DNA from: Bacteroidota bacterium
Lineage (GTDB): Bacteria > Bacteroidota > Bacteroidia > B-17B0 > Aurantibacillaceae
Direction: 5' to 3'
Assembly: GCA_013298715.1 (NCBI GenBank)
Contig: JAAFIQ010000004.1
Location: forward strand, 124,001 to 188,000
Length of the DNA: 64,000 nt
This document shows, piece after piece, positions 44,099-53,005 of the stretch (positions are counted from its first letter, which is position 1; every line of letters starts with the position of its first letter). Both the position numbers and the translations under genes were made by a program. The notes below the pieces were generated by a model. The model was not told the origin of the DNA and did no database searches. It worked only from the letters and a program-made list of their open reading frames with translations.

Positions 44099-44914
44099 TT
44101 ATTTAATTTTTTTCACAAGTTTAGGCAGTACTGCGTAATTATTGCCATCTGTAGTTTGTACCAATATATCTTTACCACTAATGCCTAAAATTTTTCCTTC
44201 GTAAGTTTTGTTTACTATATTCATATTATCTTCAACTTCAATACTTACTTTATCTCCAGTTTTGAAATTGTATTTTTCTGCATTTTTAAAATAAAACGTA
44301 TTATTTAAAGATGTAAGTACATTCTTTATTCCAGGATTAATCGGTCTTAACATAACATTTCCTTTATCAATCTCGGAGGCTAGGTATAAATTAAATTTAT
44401 TTAAGCTATTAGAGTAAAAATAAACACTATCACCCGTATGAATCTCGTTAACAACCTCTAAATTCAAATTTGTGTTACCAATTTTTTCAACATTATTATC
44501 TGTGGTCGAGTTTCCACCATCAATTTTTAGTACCCGCTTATCGTTAAAAAAAAGATAATTCGTATCTGTAATGTTTGTTTTTAATACCTCCGCACTCACC
44601 GTTACTTTATTTATTGCAACCATAAAAATAATTTTTCTGCTTATATCAACAGCAAAATTTGCGTAATATTCATTACGGGCCAACGGTCTACTTTTATATA
44701 AATTCTTTTTCGCGTCGAGTACTAACTTATCATTCTTATAAGTACCTAATCCAAAAACTAAATACGACCTAGCTTCTCCTTTTGCAATAGCAACATACCT
44801 ATCGTTTATATTTAATAATGGTCCGGAGCTAACATTGCCGTGGTGGCTTATAATACAACTTGTAAAAAAAAGAGAAGAGATGAAAACTATAATTATGGTT
44901 TGAATTTTTGACAT
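44099..44914 (-). CDS. Predicted lipoprotein, unknown function
   Basis: A 271-residue protein with lipobox LFFTSC (Cys20) and a soluble, strand-rich remainder (NDRYVAIAKGEARSYLVFGLG, KVSIEVEDNMNIVNKTYEGKILGISGKDILVQTTDGNNYAVLPKLVKKI). The last 80 residues resemble a KOW or SH3-like barrel. It precedes the membrane-anchored gene on the same strand with a short gap, so the two may share a transcript. Confidence 0.65.
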   Translation of the reverse strand: MSKIQTIIIVFISSLFFTSCIISHHGNVSSGPLLNINDRYVAIAKGEARSYLVFGLGTYKNDKLVLDAKKNLYKSRPLARNEYYANFAVDISRKIIFMVAINKVTVSAEVLKTNITDTNYLFFNDKRVLKIDGGNSTTDNNVEKIGNTNLNLEVVNEIHTGDSVYFYSNSLNKFNLYLASEIDKGNVMLRPINPGIKNVLTSLNNTFYFKNAEKYNFKTGDKVSIEVEDNMNIVNKTYEGKILGISGKDILVQTTDGNNYAVLPKLVKKIK

Positions 44915-45057
44915 GAATAAATAGCTGTTTAAAATTTAGTTAAAATTACTGAAATAATTTACAATTTTAAAAAGTTCTACGCATTTATTTTATCCAACAT
45001 CCTTAAACGTAATCCAAACTTTTAACTAAAAAGTAATTACATTTAAGCAAAATTTTA

Positions 45058-46473
45058 ATGGTATTTAGTAGTATAATATTTCTCCTTTATTTTCTGCCAA
45101 TTTTTATGGTTGGCTATTTTTTTACTCCAAAAAAATTAAAAAATATTGTACTGTTGATTGGTAGCGTTTTATTTTATGCTTGGGGTGCGCCTAAGTTTAT
45201 TTTTGTAATTCTATTCACAACTTTCCTCGATTTTCATTTGGTTGCCATCATGGATAAATTAGTGAGTGAGGCTAGCAGGAAATTATTGTTGCTTATTTCT
45301 GTATCCATTAACTTAGGCTTATTGGTTTACTTTAAATATTCAAATTTTTTTATTGAAAATATAAATGCGGCATTATCTATTTTTGGAGATGAACAAATTC
45401 ACTGGACAAAATTAGTTTTACCAATTGGCATATCCTTTTATACGTTTGAAACAATCACTTATGTTGTAGATGTTTATAGAAGAAAACATAAACCATTAAC
45501 TAGGTTTTGGGACTATCAATTATACATTATTCTATTTCCAAAACTTATTGCGGGTCCCATTATTCGCTATTATGATTTGGCAGATCAAATTACTGAACGT
45601 AGAGATGTTGTGGATGATAAATTGATTGGTTTTTACCGTTTTGCTTTAGGTTTGGCTAAAAAAGTATTATTAGCCAACCAAATGGGCTTAGTGGCCAACG
45701 AAATTTTCGGAAAAAATTATTTAGAGTTAGATACAATAAGTGCTTGGGTTGGTAGCCTTGCATACACTTTTCAAATTTATTTTGATTTTAGTGGCTATAG
45801 CGATATGGCAATTGGTTTAGCAAGAATGATGGGTTTTAAATTTTCGGAAAACTTTAATAATCCTTATGTTTCAAGAAGTATAACTGAGTTTTGGCGGCGT
45901 TGGCACATGACTTTAGGAAATTGGATGAAAAACTATTTATATATCCCTTTAGGTGGGAATAAGGTTAGTAAAAAACGTTTATATTTTAACTTGTGGTTAG
46001 TTTTTTTAGCATCTGGTTTTTGGCATGGTGCCAGCTGGAGTTTTATTTTTTGGGGGGCATTCCATGGCTTTTTTTTGGTAATTGAGCGTGCCTTTTTTGG
46101 AAAAGTTTTAGAATCAATAGGCAAAATTCCTAGTATACTTATTACATTTATAATAGTAAATTTTGGTTGGATATTTTTTAGAATTGAAAAAATTGAAGAT
46201 GCCTTTACTTATATAAAACGACTATTTGCCTTTGATTTTAATAAGGAGGTAGCTTTTACGATTGAATTTAAAACTTACTTTTCACTTGCAATTCTTTTTT
46301 CTTTTTTTGCAATAAGTAAATCTACACAAAAAATACAAGATGCAATTTATGTAAATGATTATACAAATTTAAAACATCTTTGCCTTGCAACAACTTGTTT
46401 AATTTTGTTTATATTATCTGTGTGTTCAATTACCTCTTTAGGCTTTAATCCATTTATTTATTTTAGATTTTAA
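45058..46473 (+). CDS. MBOAT family O-acyltransferase (DltB/AlgI-like)
   Basis: A 471-residue polytopic membrane enzyme that passes acyl groups across the membrane to extracellular polymers. Typical segments: ILPIGISFYTFETITYVVDVYR (near 122), FSGYSDMAIGLARMMGF (near 243), the FWRRWHMTLGNWMKNYLYIPLGG motif (near 280) and the catalytic FWHGASWSFIFWGAFHG (near 320). It is translationally coupled (TAATG) to the AlgX-like gene, the usual pair. The acceptor polymer is not known. Confidence 0.92.
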   Translation: MVFSSIIFLLYFLPIFMVGYFFTPKKLKNIVLLIGSVLFYAWGAPKFIFVILFTTFLDFHLVAIMDKLVSEASRKLLLLISVSINLGLLVYFKYSNFFIENINAALSIFGDEQIHWTKLVLPIGISFYTFETITYVVDVYRRKHKPLTRFWDYQLYIILFPKLIAGPIIRYYDLADQITERRDVVDDKLIGFYRFALGLAKKVLLANQMGLVANEIFGKNYLELDTISAWVGSLAYTFQIYFDFSGYSDMAIGLARMMGFKFSENFNNPYVSRSITEFWRRWHMTLGNWMKNYLYIPLGGNKVSKKRLYFNLWLVFLASGFWHGASWSFIFWGAFHGFFLVIERAFFGKVLESIGKIPSILITFIIVNFGWIFFRIEKIEDAFTYIKRLFAFDFNKEVAFTIEFKTYFSLAILFSFFAISKSTQKIQDAIYVNDYTNLKHLCLATTCLILFILSVCSITSLGFNPFIYFRF

Positions 46474-47612
46474 TGGTTATCATTTCAAAAATATTTAAAT
46501 ACTTTTTGCTTGTAATAATTTTTACAGTAATGTTATTTCCTATTATGCAAGTTAAATTAAAATTATTCGAAATAAAACCACTTAACGGATATATTGAATA
46601 TCCGCCTGAGGTTGAATTTTCATTTTCAGATTGGTTTTCTTCAAAATACCAAGAAGAAAAAGAAGCGCATTTAAATGCTAGATTTGGCTTCAGAAGTACA
46701 TGTATTAGGCTACAAAATCAAATCGCATACTCCTTGTTTAATAAAGTAAATGCAAACGGTGTAATTTTTGGAAAGGAGAATTATTTTTATGAAGAGTGCT
46801 ACTTGCTGGCCTACAATGGCTGTGATTTTTTAGGGCAAGACAGCATTAACAAAACACTAAGTAGATTAAAATTTGTTAGTGATACTTTAAAAAAATTAAA
46901 CAAACAATTAATTATAGTTTTTGCCGCAGGTAAGGCTTCTTTTTATCCTGAATACATACCAGATAAATATGTAAAAACGAATGTAACAAACACTAACTAT
47001 AAGGCGTTCTCGAATGGCGCAAAACAATTAGGCTTAAATACTATTGATTTTAATGCGTGGTTTATGAAAAATAAGTCAACTTCTAAATATCCATTATACC
47101 CTAAACACGGCATCCATTGGAGTAATTACGGTATGGCACTGGTAGCAGATTCGATTATTAAAACCATTGAATTATTGAGAGGAATAAATATGCCAACCAT
47201 TTCTTTTAATGAGGTTGAAATCAAAAAACCACATGGCGATGATACAGATATTGGAGATGGTTTAAATTTGTTGTTTGAGTTAACTAGCTTTGATATGGCC
47301 TATCCAAAATTATTTGTTAAGGAAGATGGTAAAGATAAACCGAACGTTTTAGTTATTTCAGATAGCTTTTATTGGGGCATGTACAATTTTGGAATTTCAA
47401 ATTGCTTTAACAGCCCACATTTTTGGTACTATAATCAACAAGTTTATCCTGAGAGTGCCACGAAAGAATTATTAACTAGTAGTTTAAACACAGGCGAAGA
47501 GATTTTGAAAAATGATGTAATAATTATTATGGCTACTGAGGCCACCCTTAAAAACATTGGTTGGGGATTTATTGAAAAAGCAGAGCGCCATTTTAAAGTT
47601 AAAACCAACTAA
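46473..47612 (+). CDS. AlgX/DltD-like SGNH hydrolase-type O-acyltransferase partner
   Basis: A 379-residue protein anchored by one N-terminal helix (5-25). The soluble part has an SGNH-type Ser in ISDSFYWG (near 290), the GIHWSNYGMALVADSI segment (near 213) with the His-Trp-Ser typical of AlgX/AlgJ, and FFAAGKASFYPE near 150. It should take the acyl group from the MBOAT protein and transfer it to a polysaccharide outside the membrane. Its start overlaps the MBOAT stop. Confidence 0.8.
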   Translation: MVIISKIFKYFLLVIIFTVMLFPIMQVKLKLFEIKPLNGYIEYPPEVEFSFSDWFSSKYQEEKEAHLNARFGFRSTCIRLQNQIAYSLFNKVNANGVIFGKENYFYEECYLLAYNGCDFLGQDSINKTLSRLKFVSDTLKKLNKQLIIVFAAGKASFYPEYIPDKYVKTNVTNTNYKAFSNGAKQLGLNTIDFNAWFMKNKSTSKYPLYPKHGIHWSNYGMALVADSIIKTIELLRGINMPTISFNEVEIKKPHGDDTDIGDGLNLLFELTSFDMAYPKLFVKEDGKDKPNVLVISDSFYWGMYNFGISNCFNSPHFWYYNQQVYPESATKELLTSSLNTGEEILKNDVIIIMATEATLKNIGWGFIEKAERHFKVKTN

Positions 47613-47788
47613 AAAACAAAATTTTAATCCCTAAGTAAGAAATTGATTTCAGCCGTAAATATTTTAGATACAATGATTTATTACTTTTCAAACGCACTTT
47701 GTTAAAATCTATAAACACAAAAATTGTTTAAAATTAGAGGAGCATCCTCAAAAATGCTTAAGCCTTAGCCATATATTTGCTTAATAGT

Positions 47789-48682
47789 ATGGCTGCAAAA
47801 CGCAAAAATGAAATGAGCTTAAAAGAGGTAATTGCTCTTATTACCTTGCTTGATGACCCTGATGAAGAAATCTTCTGTCAGGTAAAAGATCGTTTTATGA
47901 CCCTAGGCCCGCCAGCAATTCCGCATTTAGAAACGGCTTGGGAGAATAGCTTTGATGCCATTATGCAAAAAAGGATAGAAGCCATTATACATACTATACA
48001 ATACGAAGCACTTCAAAAGGCATTAAAAGAATGGGCAAAAACCGAGCAAGATGATTTACTAAAAGGAATTTTTATTTTATCACGCTACCAATACCCTGAT
48101 TTTGATGAGAACAAAGTACGCAAACAGCTTGCGCAGATAAAACAAGATGTGTGGTTAGAGTTGCACGATGATTTAACTGCACTTGAAAAGGTTAAAATAA
48201 TAAATCATATTTTATTTGAAGTACACAATTTTAGTGGCAACATTACAAATTACCATGCTCCCCAAAATTCATTTATAAATAATGTTCTTGATTCCAAAAA
48301 AGGAAACCCGTTAATGTTGAGTGTGGTATATTCATTAATTTGTAAAGAACTTAATATTCCGGTTTACGGTATTAATTTGCCACAACACTTTGTGCTGGCT
48401 TATGTAAACGATTTTGCGAACCTAATCGATGTAAATAATAAAACGCTTTCAAATAATATACTATTCTACATTAATCCATTTAGTAAAGGCTTAATTTTTA
48501 ATCAAAAAGATATTGATAGTTTTTTAAAGCAACTTAATTTAGAGCCAGAAACCAAATACTATTTGCCTTGCAGCAATGTTGAAATTATAAAACGCTGCTT
48601 AAATAATTTAATTTTTTCGTACGAAAAATTGGGTTATTTAGAGAAAGTTGATGAACTTAAAAATTTAGAAAAGCAATTGTAA
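47789..48682 (+). CDS. SirB1/transglutaminase-like protein
   Basis: A protein of about 297 residues. N-terminal HEAT-like helices (CQVKDRFMTLGPPAIPHLETAWE) are followed by a transglutaminase-like SirB1 domain (NFSGNITNYHAPQNSFINNVLDSKKGNPLML near 160, LPQHFVLAYVN near 198), with a TPR-like tail. The usual catalytic Cys of transglutaminases is not evident. ATG at 47789 is preferred to TTG at 47777. The function is not known. Confidence 0.8.
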   Translation: MAAKRKNEMSLKEVIALITLLDDPDEEIFCQVKDRFMTLGPPAIPHLETAWENSFDAIMQKRIEAIIHTIQYEALQKALKEWAKTEQDDLLKGIFILSRYQYPDFDENKVRKQLAQIKQDVWLELHDDLTALEKVKIINHILFEVHNFSGNITNYHAPQNSFINNVLDSKKGNPLMLSVVYSLICKELNIPVYGINLPQHFVLAYVNDFANLIDVNNKTLSNNILFYINPFSKGLIFNQKDIDSFLKQLNLEPETKYYLPCSNVEIIKRCLNNLIFSYEKLGYLEKVDELKNLEKQL

Positions 48683-48697
48683 AAATCATAAGTTTTT

Positions 48698-48730
48698 AAA
48701 CCATGTAAGGCATTTAAGGTCATATAAGAA
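48698..48730. repeat. Short dispersed repeat at convergent gene ends, copy 2
   Basis: CCATGTAAGG-CATTTAAGG-TCATATAAG has the same spacing as the copy at 42018. It follows the SirB1-like gene and faces the spermidine-synthase-like gene, a convergent junction. Confidence 0.5.
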
Positions 48731-48819
48731 TTTTATACTTTAACCTTAATAATTAATTTGCTATAATTTTTCTTTGATTAGAATGGAAGAATTTTTTTTA
48801 AATCGCATACGCTCTCAAA

Positions 48820-50259
48820 CTAAAGTTTACTATTATAATACTTCAAATAATTTTTTCTCCACGTTAAATTAGCCTGCCTATTGTAAAACTCAAGCAATGG
48901 TAAATCATCCGTGTTAATTTTTTTATTACTCGAGTTTGAACTATAATTTATCTCAAACCGATTTTTATTCAATTGATTTAAAGAGGTTTTAATAATCAAA
49001 TTTCGAGCATCTGGATTAAGATTATTAGACATAACCTGCGTTTTAAAACCCGAAATTTGTAGAGTATTCAAAAGTACATGTGTACCCAAGCCAATTTCTC
49101 CATCAATATAGCCATGCCAGTTAATGTAAATTATTGCGCTATCTGTCAGGTTATTTTTTAAATGCATCAAACTCTCCTTGGTTAATACATGGTTAGGTTG
49201 CTCTTCTGCTTTAAAAACATCCACTAGAATTAAATCGTACTTCTTTTTACTTTTATTTAAAAAAAAACGCGCATCATCACAAAACACCTCAACATTTTTA
49301 TCTAAAAAAAAATATTTTTTTGCAACTTCAATTATTCTTTCGTCAAATTCAACTGCATCTACTTTGTAATTTTTTTCAACCAACATATTACTGGTTAATC
49401 CGCCGCCAAGCCCTAATACTAAAGCCTTTTTAGAATTTGCTTCTTTTCGAATCAACGTATCCAACAAATTTAAATACTCAGAAACTGATTTTTTGGTAAT
49501 CAAATTCATTTCAGTTTGTACAATTCTGTTTATACTAAATTTTCTTAACAAAACACCTGAATCCGTTTTTTCTTCATACACTTCTAGTTTACCTAAAATT
49601 CCATCTTGAACATTTAATCGATTTGAATTTTCTTTTGTAAAACTTAAACTGGCTATCACTAAAATTAAAACAAGCAAAATAGAATTTATCTTAAAAACTT
49701 TAAGCAACAAGGTGCTTGAAATAAATAACAAAATTCCAAAAAACAATAACGTAAACGTTAAACCAAAATTCGGAATTAGAAAAAATCCGCATAAAAAAGT
49801 TGCAATAATACCCCCAAAGGTACTCATTGCATAAACTGTACCACCTGCTTTTCCGGCATTTACAGTTTTACTCTGCAATAATACAAACAACGGTGAGCTA
49901 GTTCCTAAAAAAAATAATGTAGGAAAAATCAATAACAAGGAGCCGCATATAACACTAATTGCGAGTGGAAAGAGGCTCAAGTAAGGTAATAAATAATTTG
50001 CTATAAGCGGTGTTAAAACAGTTAAAGCACTGGCGCCAGTAAGAACATAAAACAATTTATTCTCTGCATTTAACTTGTTACTTAAAGTACCTCCATAAAA
50101 ATATCCAACGGCCAAGGCAAATAAAGTAATTCCTAATACACTTGCCCAAACTTGTAAACTGCTTCCAAAAAAAGGTGCTAATAACTTTGCGCCGCACAGC
50201 TCTGTTGCCATTACCGTGGCGCCTTCAATAAAACATAGTAGCAGTAACTTTTTATTCAC
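48820..50259 (-). CDS. Spermidine synthase-like membrane fusion protein
   Basis: A 479-residue protein with about six to eight membrane helices (residues 1-200) and a C-terminal SAM-type Rossmann domain (near 270-430: KALVLGLGGGLTSNMLV, VDAVEFDERIIEVAKKYF, YDLILVDVFKAEEQPNHV). Fused transporter-like/spermidine synthase proteins of this kind are widespread, with unknown substrate. The catalytic Asp of SpeE-type enzymes is likely the one in ILVDVF. The start is GTG. It is convergent with the SirB1 gene. Confidence 0.82.
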   Translation of the reverse strand: MNKKLLLLCFIEGATVMATELCGAKLLAPFFGSSLQVWASVLGITLFALAVGYFYGGTLSNKLNAENKLFYVLTGASALTVLTPLIANYLLPYLSLFPLAISVICGSLLLIFPTLFFLGTSSPLFVLLQSKTVNAGKAGGTVYAMSTFGGIIATFLCGFFLIPNFGLTFTLLFFGILLFISSTLLLKVFKINSILLVLILVIASLSFTKENSNRLNVQDGILGKLEVYEEKTDSGVLLRKFSINRIVQTEMNLITKKSVSEYLNLLDTLIRKEANSKKALVLGLGGGLTSNMLVEKNYKVDAVEFDERIIEVAKKYFFLDKNVEVFCDDARFFLNKSKKKYDLILVDVFKAEEQPNHVLTKESLMHLKNNLTDSAIIYINWHGYIDGEIGLGTHVLLNTLQISGFKTQVMSNNLNPDARNLIIKTSLNQLNKNRFEINYSSNSSNKKINTDDLPLLEFYNRQANLTWRKNYLKYYNSKL

Positions 50260-50315
50260 TAAAGGTAAATATACAAATTAATCTATATAATGTTTTAATA
50301 GCCGTTAAATTCAGT

Positions 50316-50323
50316 TAACTTTG
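50316..50323 (+). promoter_or_regulatory. Candidate -7 box of the second MacB-type permease
   Basis: TAACTTTG matches TAnnTTTG exactly but ends only 4 bases before the TTG start at 50328, implying an almost leaderless transcript if it is used. Confidence 0.35.
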
Positions 50324-50327
50324 TTTA

Positions 50328-51566
50328 TTGAATTTTTTAAGCGAAAATATTTCCATTGCACTTCAAGCAATTAAAGCGAATAAGCTGCGAGCAATAATTA
50401 CCATGCTTATCATTTCCATTGGTATTATGGCTTTGGTTGGAATTCTTTCAGCAATTGATGCCATTAAAAATGGTATTAATAATAATTTTACCGAGATGGG
50501 TGCGAATACCTTTACTATTCGCAATTCGGATATAAATATTAGGGTTGGAAAAAAAGGACGCAAAGCAAAAGTGTATGCGCCAATTAAATTTGCAGAAGCA
50601 CTGCGCTTTAAACAAAATTTTGATTATCCTGTGCTCACCTCTATATCAACGGCAGCAACGTTTTCAGGAAGATTAAAATACAAAAACACAAAAACAAATC
50701 CCAACATACAAGTTTTTGGTACAGATGAAAACTATTTAGCCACCGCAGGTTATGAATTAGAAGAAGGCAGAACCTTTACCGCTGATGAAACTGAGAGCGG
50801 AAGTGCCATAACAATTTTAGGAAAAGAGGTTGCCACAAGTTTAATGAAAGATAAAAAATCATTATTAAATGAATTTGTAAAAATTGGCGCCAATAAATAC
50901 AAGGTAATCGGCATTTTAAAAACCAAAGGCAATGGTGCAGGCTTTGGTGGCGATAAAATTTGTTTAATTCCTATAATTAACGCAAGGCAGTATTATGGCA
51001 AACCCGATATGAGTTTCACCATTAATGTACTTTGCAAAAATAATTTTTTGCTGAATTTATTTTTATTTGAAGCGCAAGGCGAATTCAGAAAAATTAGAAA
51101 ACTAACAAATAAAGAAGAAGATGATTTTGATGTTGTAAAATCAGATAATTTGGCGAATTTATTAATTGGCAATTTAAAAAAAGTAACCTTAACGGCTACC
51201 ATTATTGGATTAATAACCTTGCTTGGTGCGGCAATAGGCTTAATGAATATAATGTTGGTAAGTGTAACGGAGCGCACCCGCGAAATAGGTATTAGGAAAG
51301 CTTTGGGCGCCACACCTAAAATAATTAAAAATCAATTTTTGATTGAAAGTATTGTTATTTGCTTAATTGGCGGTGCATTTGGAATTTTACTCGGTATTGG
51401 TATTGGTAATTTAATAAGTTTTGGATTAAACACCGGATTTTTTATTCCATGGTTTTGGATAATAAGCGGCTTTGTAATTTGTGTGTTTGTTGGCCTAGTA
51501 AGTGGTTTTATACCAGCACACCGTGCATCTAAATTAGATCCTATTGAAAGCTTAAGATTTGAGTGA
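50328..51566 (+). CDS. MacB-type ABC transporter permease
   Basis: A 412-residue permease related to the one at 31548. N-terminal helix LRAIITMLIISIGIMALVGILSAID (near 20-45), periplasmic MacB-PCD domain, and three C-terminal FtsX helices with GLMNIMLVSVTERTREIGIRKALGATPKIIKNQFLIESI near 305 and the closing FIPAHRASKLDPIESLRFE. The start is TTG at 50328; the family N terminus MNFLSENISIALQAIKANKLRA supports it. No ATPase gene is adjacent. Confidence 0.9.
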   Translation: MNFLSENISIALQAIKANKLRAIITMLIISIGIMALVGILSAIDAIKNGINNNFTEMGANTFTIRNSDINIRVGKKGRKAKVYAPIKFAEALRFKQNFDYPVLTSISTAATFSGRLKYKNTKTNPNIQVFGTDENYLATAGYELEEGRTFTADETESGSAITILGKEVATSLMKDKKSLLNEFVKIGANKYKVIGILKTKGNGAGFGGDKICLIPIINARQYYGKPDMSFTINVLCKNNFLLNLFLFEAQGEFRKIRKLTNKEEDDFDVVKSDNLANLLIGNLKKVTLTATIIGLITLLGAAIGLMNIMLVSVTERTREIGIRKALGATPKIIKNQFLIESIVICLIGGAFGILLGIGIGNLISFGLNTGFFIPWFWIISGFVICVFVGLVSGFIPAHRASKLDPIESLRFE

Positions 51567-51695
51567 TTTATTCCTATAAGTTTTTTACTGAAATTGAATT
51601 TGTAAAATTTTCAACGATTTAGTCTGCAAAAATACTGTTTACAGCCCTTTTTAGTTCGGAATATTTTTGGTAAATTTATTTTAGCGAGAGAAAAA

Positions 51696-52217
51696 ATGGA
51701 ACTCAGAACTATAAAAGTAATAAAAATTAATTATTACCCAAAACCTTTTTGGAGATTTGCATCTATGCGATGTTGTTTTCTCTCAATTCTTCACCCCAAA
51801 TACCAAAAGATTAAATTCATCGTTTTATTTACTGCGTTACTTTTAGACTTTACTGCTCAAAACGAATTAAATAAATATGATTGCAATTATGTGAAAAAAG
51901 CAATTGAGACCGAAATATTTCAAAACCATTTCTTTATTGCAAAAAGGGTTAACTACGATTTGATTATTTTAGACACCAATTATTTTTTTGAAGATTGTAA
52001 AAATGAGATAATCAAAAATAGATTAGTAAAGCATGAGTATAAAACGAATAAAAAAATTGATAAGGATATAATCTTAATTTATAAAGTAGAAGCAAAGGAA
52101 AAAAACGTACTGGTGATTTCTTTTCTACAACCCCACTCAAATGCAAACCTAATTCTAAGATGCACGAAAATTTCAAATGGCATGAAAATTGAAACAATTG
52201 CCTATGGCGTTTTTTAA
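51696..52217 (+). CDS. Hypothetical protein
   Basis: A 173-residue protein with ATG start. Residues 43-52 (FIVLFTALLLDF) are hydrophobic, but they are too deep for a normal signal peptide, so the true start may be later. The rest is Lys/Asn-rich with several Cys (CKNEI, CTKIS). No family is recognised. It is 33 bases from the end of the broken toxin gene on the opposite strand. Confidence 0.45.
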   Translation: MELRTIKVIKINYYPKPFWRFASMRCCFLSILHPKYQKIKFIVLFTALLLDFTAQNELNKYDCNYVKKAIETEIFQNHFFIAKRVNYDLIILDTNYFFEDCKNEIIKNRLVKHEYKTNKKIDKDIILIYKVEAKEKNVLVISFLQPHSNANLILRCTKISNGMKIETIAYGVF

Positions 52218-52227
52218 TAGAAGGTAG

Positions 52228-52548
52228 TTATCCATTAATCTTCTTTGGGCTTTGACGAGTATCAAACACTTTAATAATATAGGTATTGGTTTTGTTATTG
52301 GTTTTGGTTTTGCCTTCGCGATAAATTATTTTATAATGACTTTGTACAAGGAATCGGTATTCTTTTTTAAGCTTAAGTCCCGCTTGAATTGTTCAAGAAT
52401 TTGGCTGTGTTTTCAATTGTTCTTCTCTATCCAAAATACTCATTACAACTTTTTTGGCAGAAGTAATTGAATCTTTAGAAATTAGATTATAAATTGAATT
52501 AAGGTCTTTTAGTGCCCTGGCAGTCCAAATAATTTCCTTCAGAGACAT
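52228..52548 (-). pseudogene. RelE/ParE-family toxin gene interrupted by TGA
   Basis: In one frame from ATG 52548 to TAA 52228 lies a 106-codon toxin sequence: MSLKEIIWTARALKDLNSIY at the start and, after the break, LKKEYRFLVQSHYKIIYREGK and IIKVFDTRQSPKK, all typical of RelE/ParE toxins. Codon 52 is TGA where the family usually has Gly (GGA to TGA is one base). The upstream piece is 51 residues. The antitoxin ends 3 bases before the start. TGA is used as a normal stop elsewhere here, so recoding is unlikely. Confidence 0.75.
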
Positions 52549-52551
52549 TAA

Positions 52552-52782
52552 TTACAATTTAAAATGTTCTCTAATCTGCGCCGTAGAATAGGTGCGCCCA
52601 GCTTTAATATCTGACTCAGCCTCTTCAATTTCTTTTTCAATTTGATCGATTGTCATAATATTATTCTCAACAGCAACTATATTCGCCTCTTCAAAAATAG
52701 CTTTGATTTTTTTAATAATATTAGGTTTAATAGTACTCAACAACATTTGAATAAGCTCTATCTTTTGGGCTTGTATATCCAT
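52552..52782 (-). CDS. RelB-like antitoxin of the broken toxin pair
   Basis: A 76-residue protein (MDIQAQKIELIQMLLSTIKP near the start, EIEEAESDIKAGRTYSTAQIREHFKL at the end). This C-terminal segment with E-x-D-I-x-x-G-x-x-x-S is common to antitoxins that precede RelE/ParE toxins in Bacteroidota. It is upstream of the toxin remnant on the same strand. It looks intact and may still act in regulation. Confidence 0.75.
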   Translation of the reverse strand: MDIQAQKIELIQMLLSTIKPNIIKKIKAIFEEANIVAVENNIMTIDQIEKEIEEAESDIKAGRTYSTAQIREHFKL

Positions 52783-52961
52783 ATATCAAATGTACAAATT
52801 CCATTTATTTTTTCATAATTTTTTCTTGAACTATGAGTAATATTAGAAAAAATATTGATAAATGGGTATAAGAAATATAGACTTCGTCTATTAAGTTATT
52901 CAATCTATCCCTTCTTATTACCCAACCAAACCACTTATACAAAAAATTACGCCACTTATTG

Positions 52962-52969
52962 TATCTTTG
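52962..52969 (+). promoter_or_regulatory. Candidate -7 box of the T9SS-substrate gene
   Basis: TATCTTTG is an exact TAnnTTTG match 36 bases before the TTG start at 53006, a normal leader length. Confidence 0.5.
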
Positions 52970-53005
52970 CACATCAAAATAAATAAATTGTTAATTTAAC
53001 AGGAC

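Noticed and set aside
52393-52395. Recoded TGA (readthrough or Gly)
   Set aside because: TGA is used as a normal terminator by other genes here (for example the MacB-type permease at 32789 and the E1 dehydrogenase at 12229).
52252-52470. Plus-strand ORF of 72 residues
   Set aside because: It is a shadow of the broken RelE/ParE-like toxin on the minus strand, whose frame is clearly family-like.
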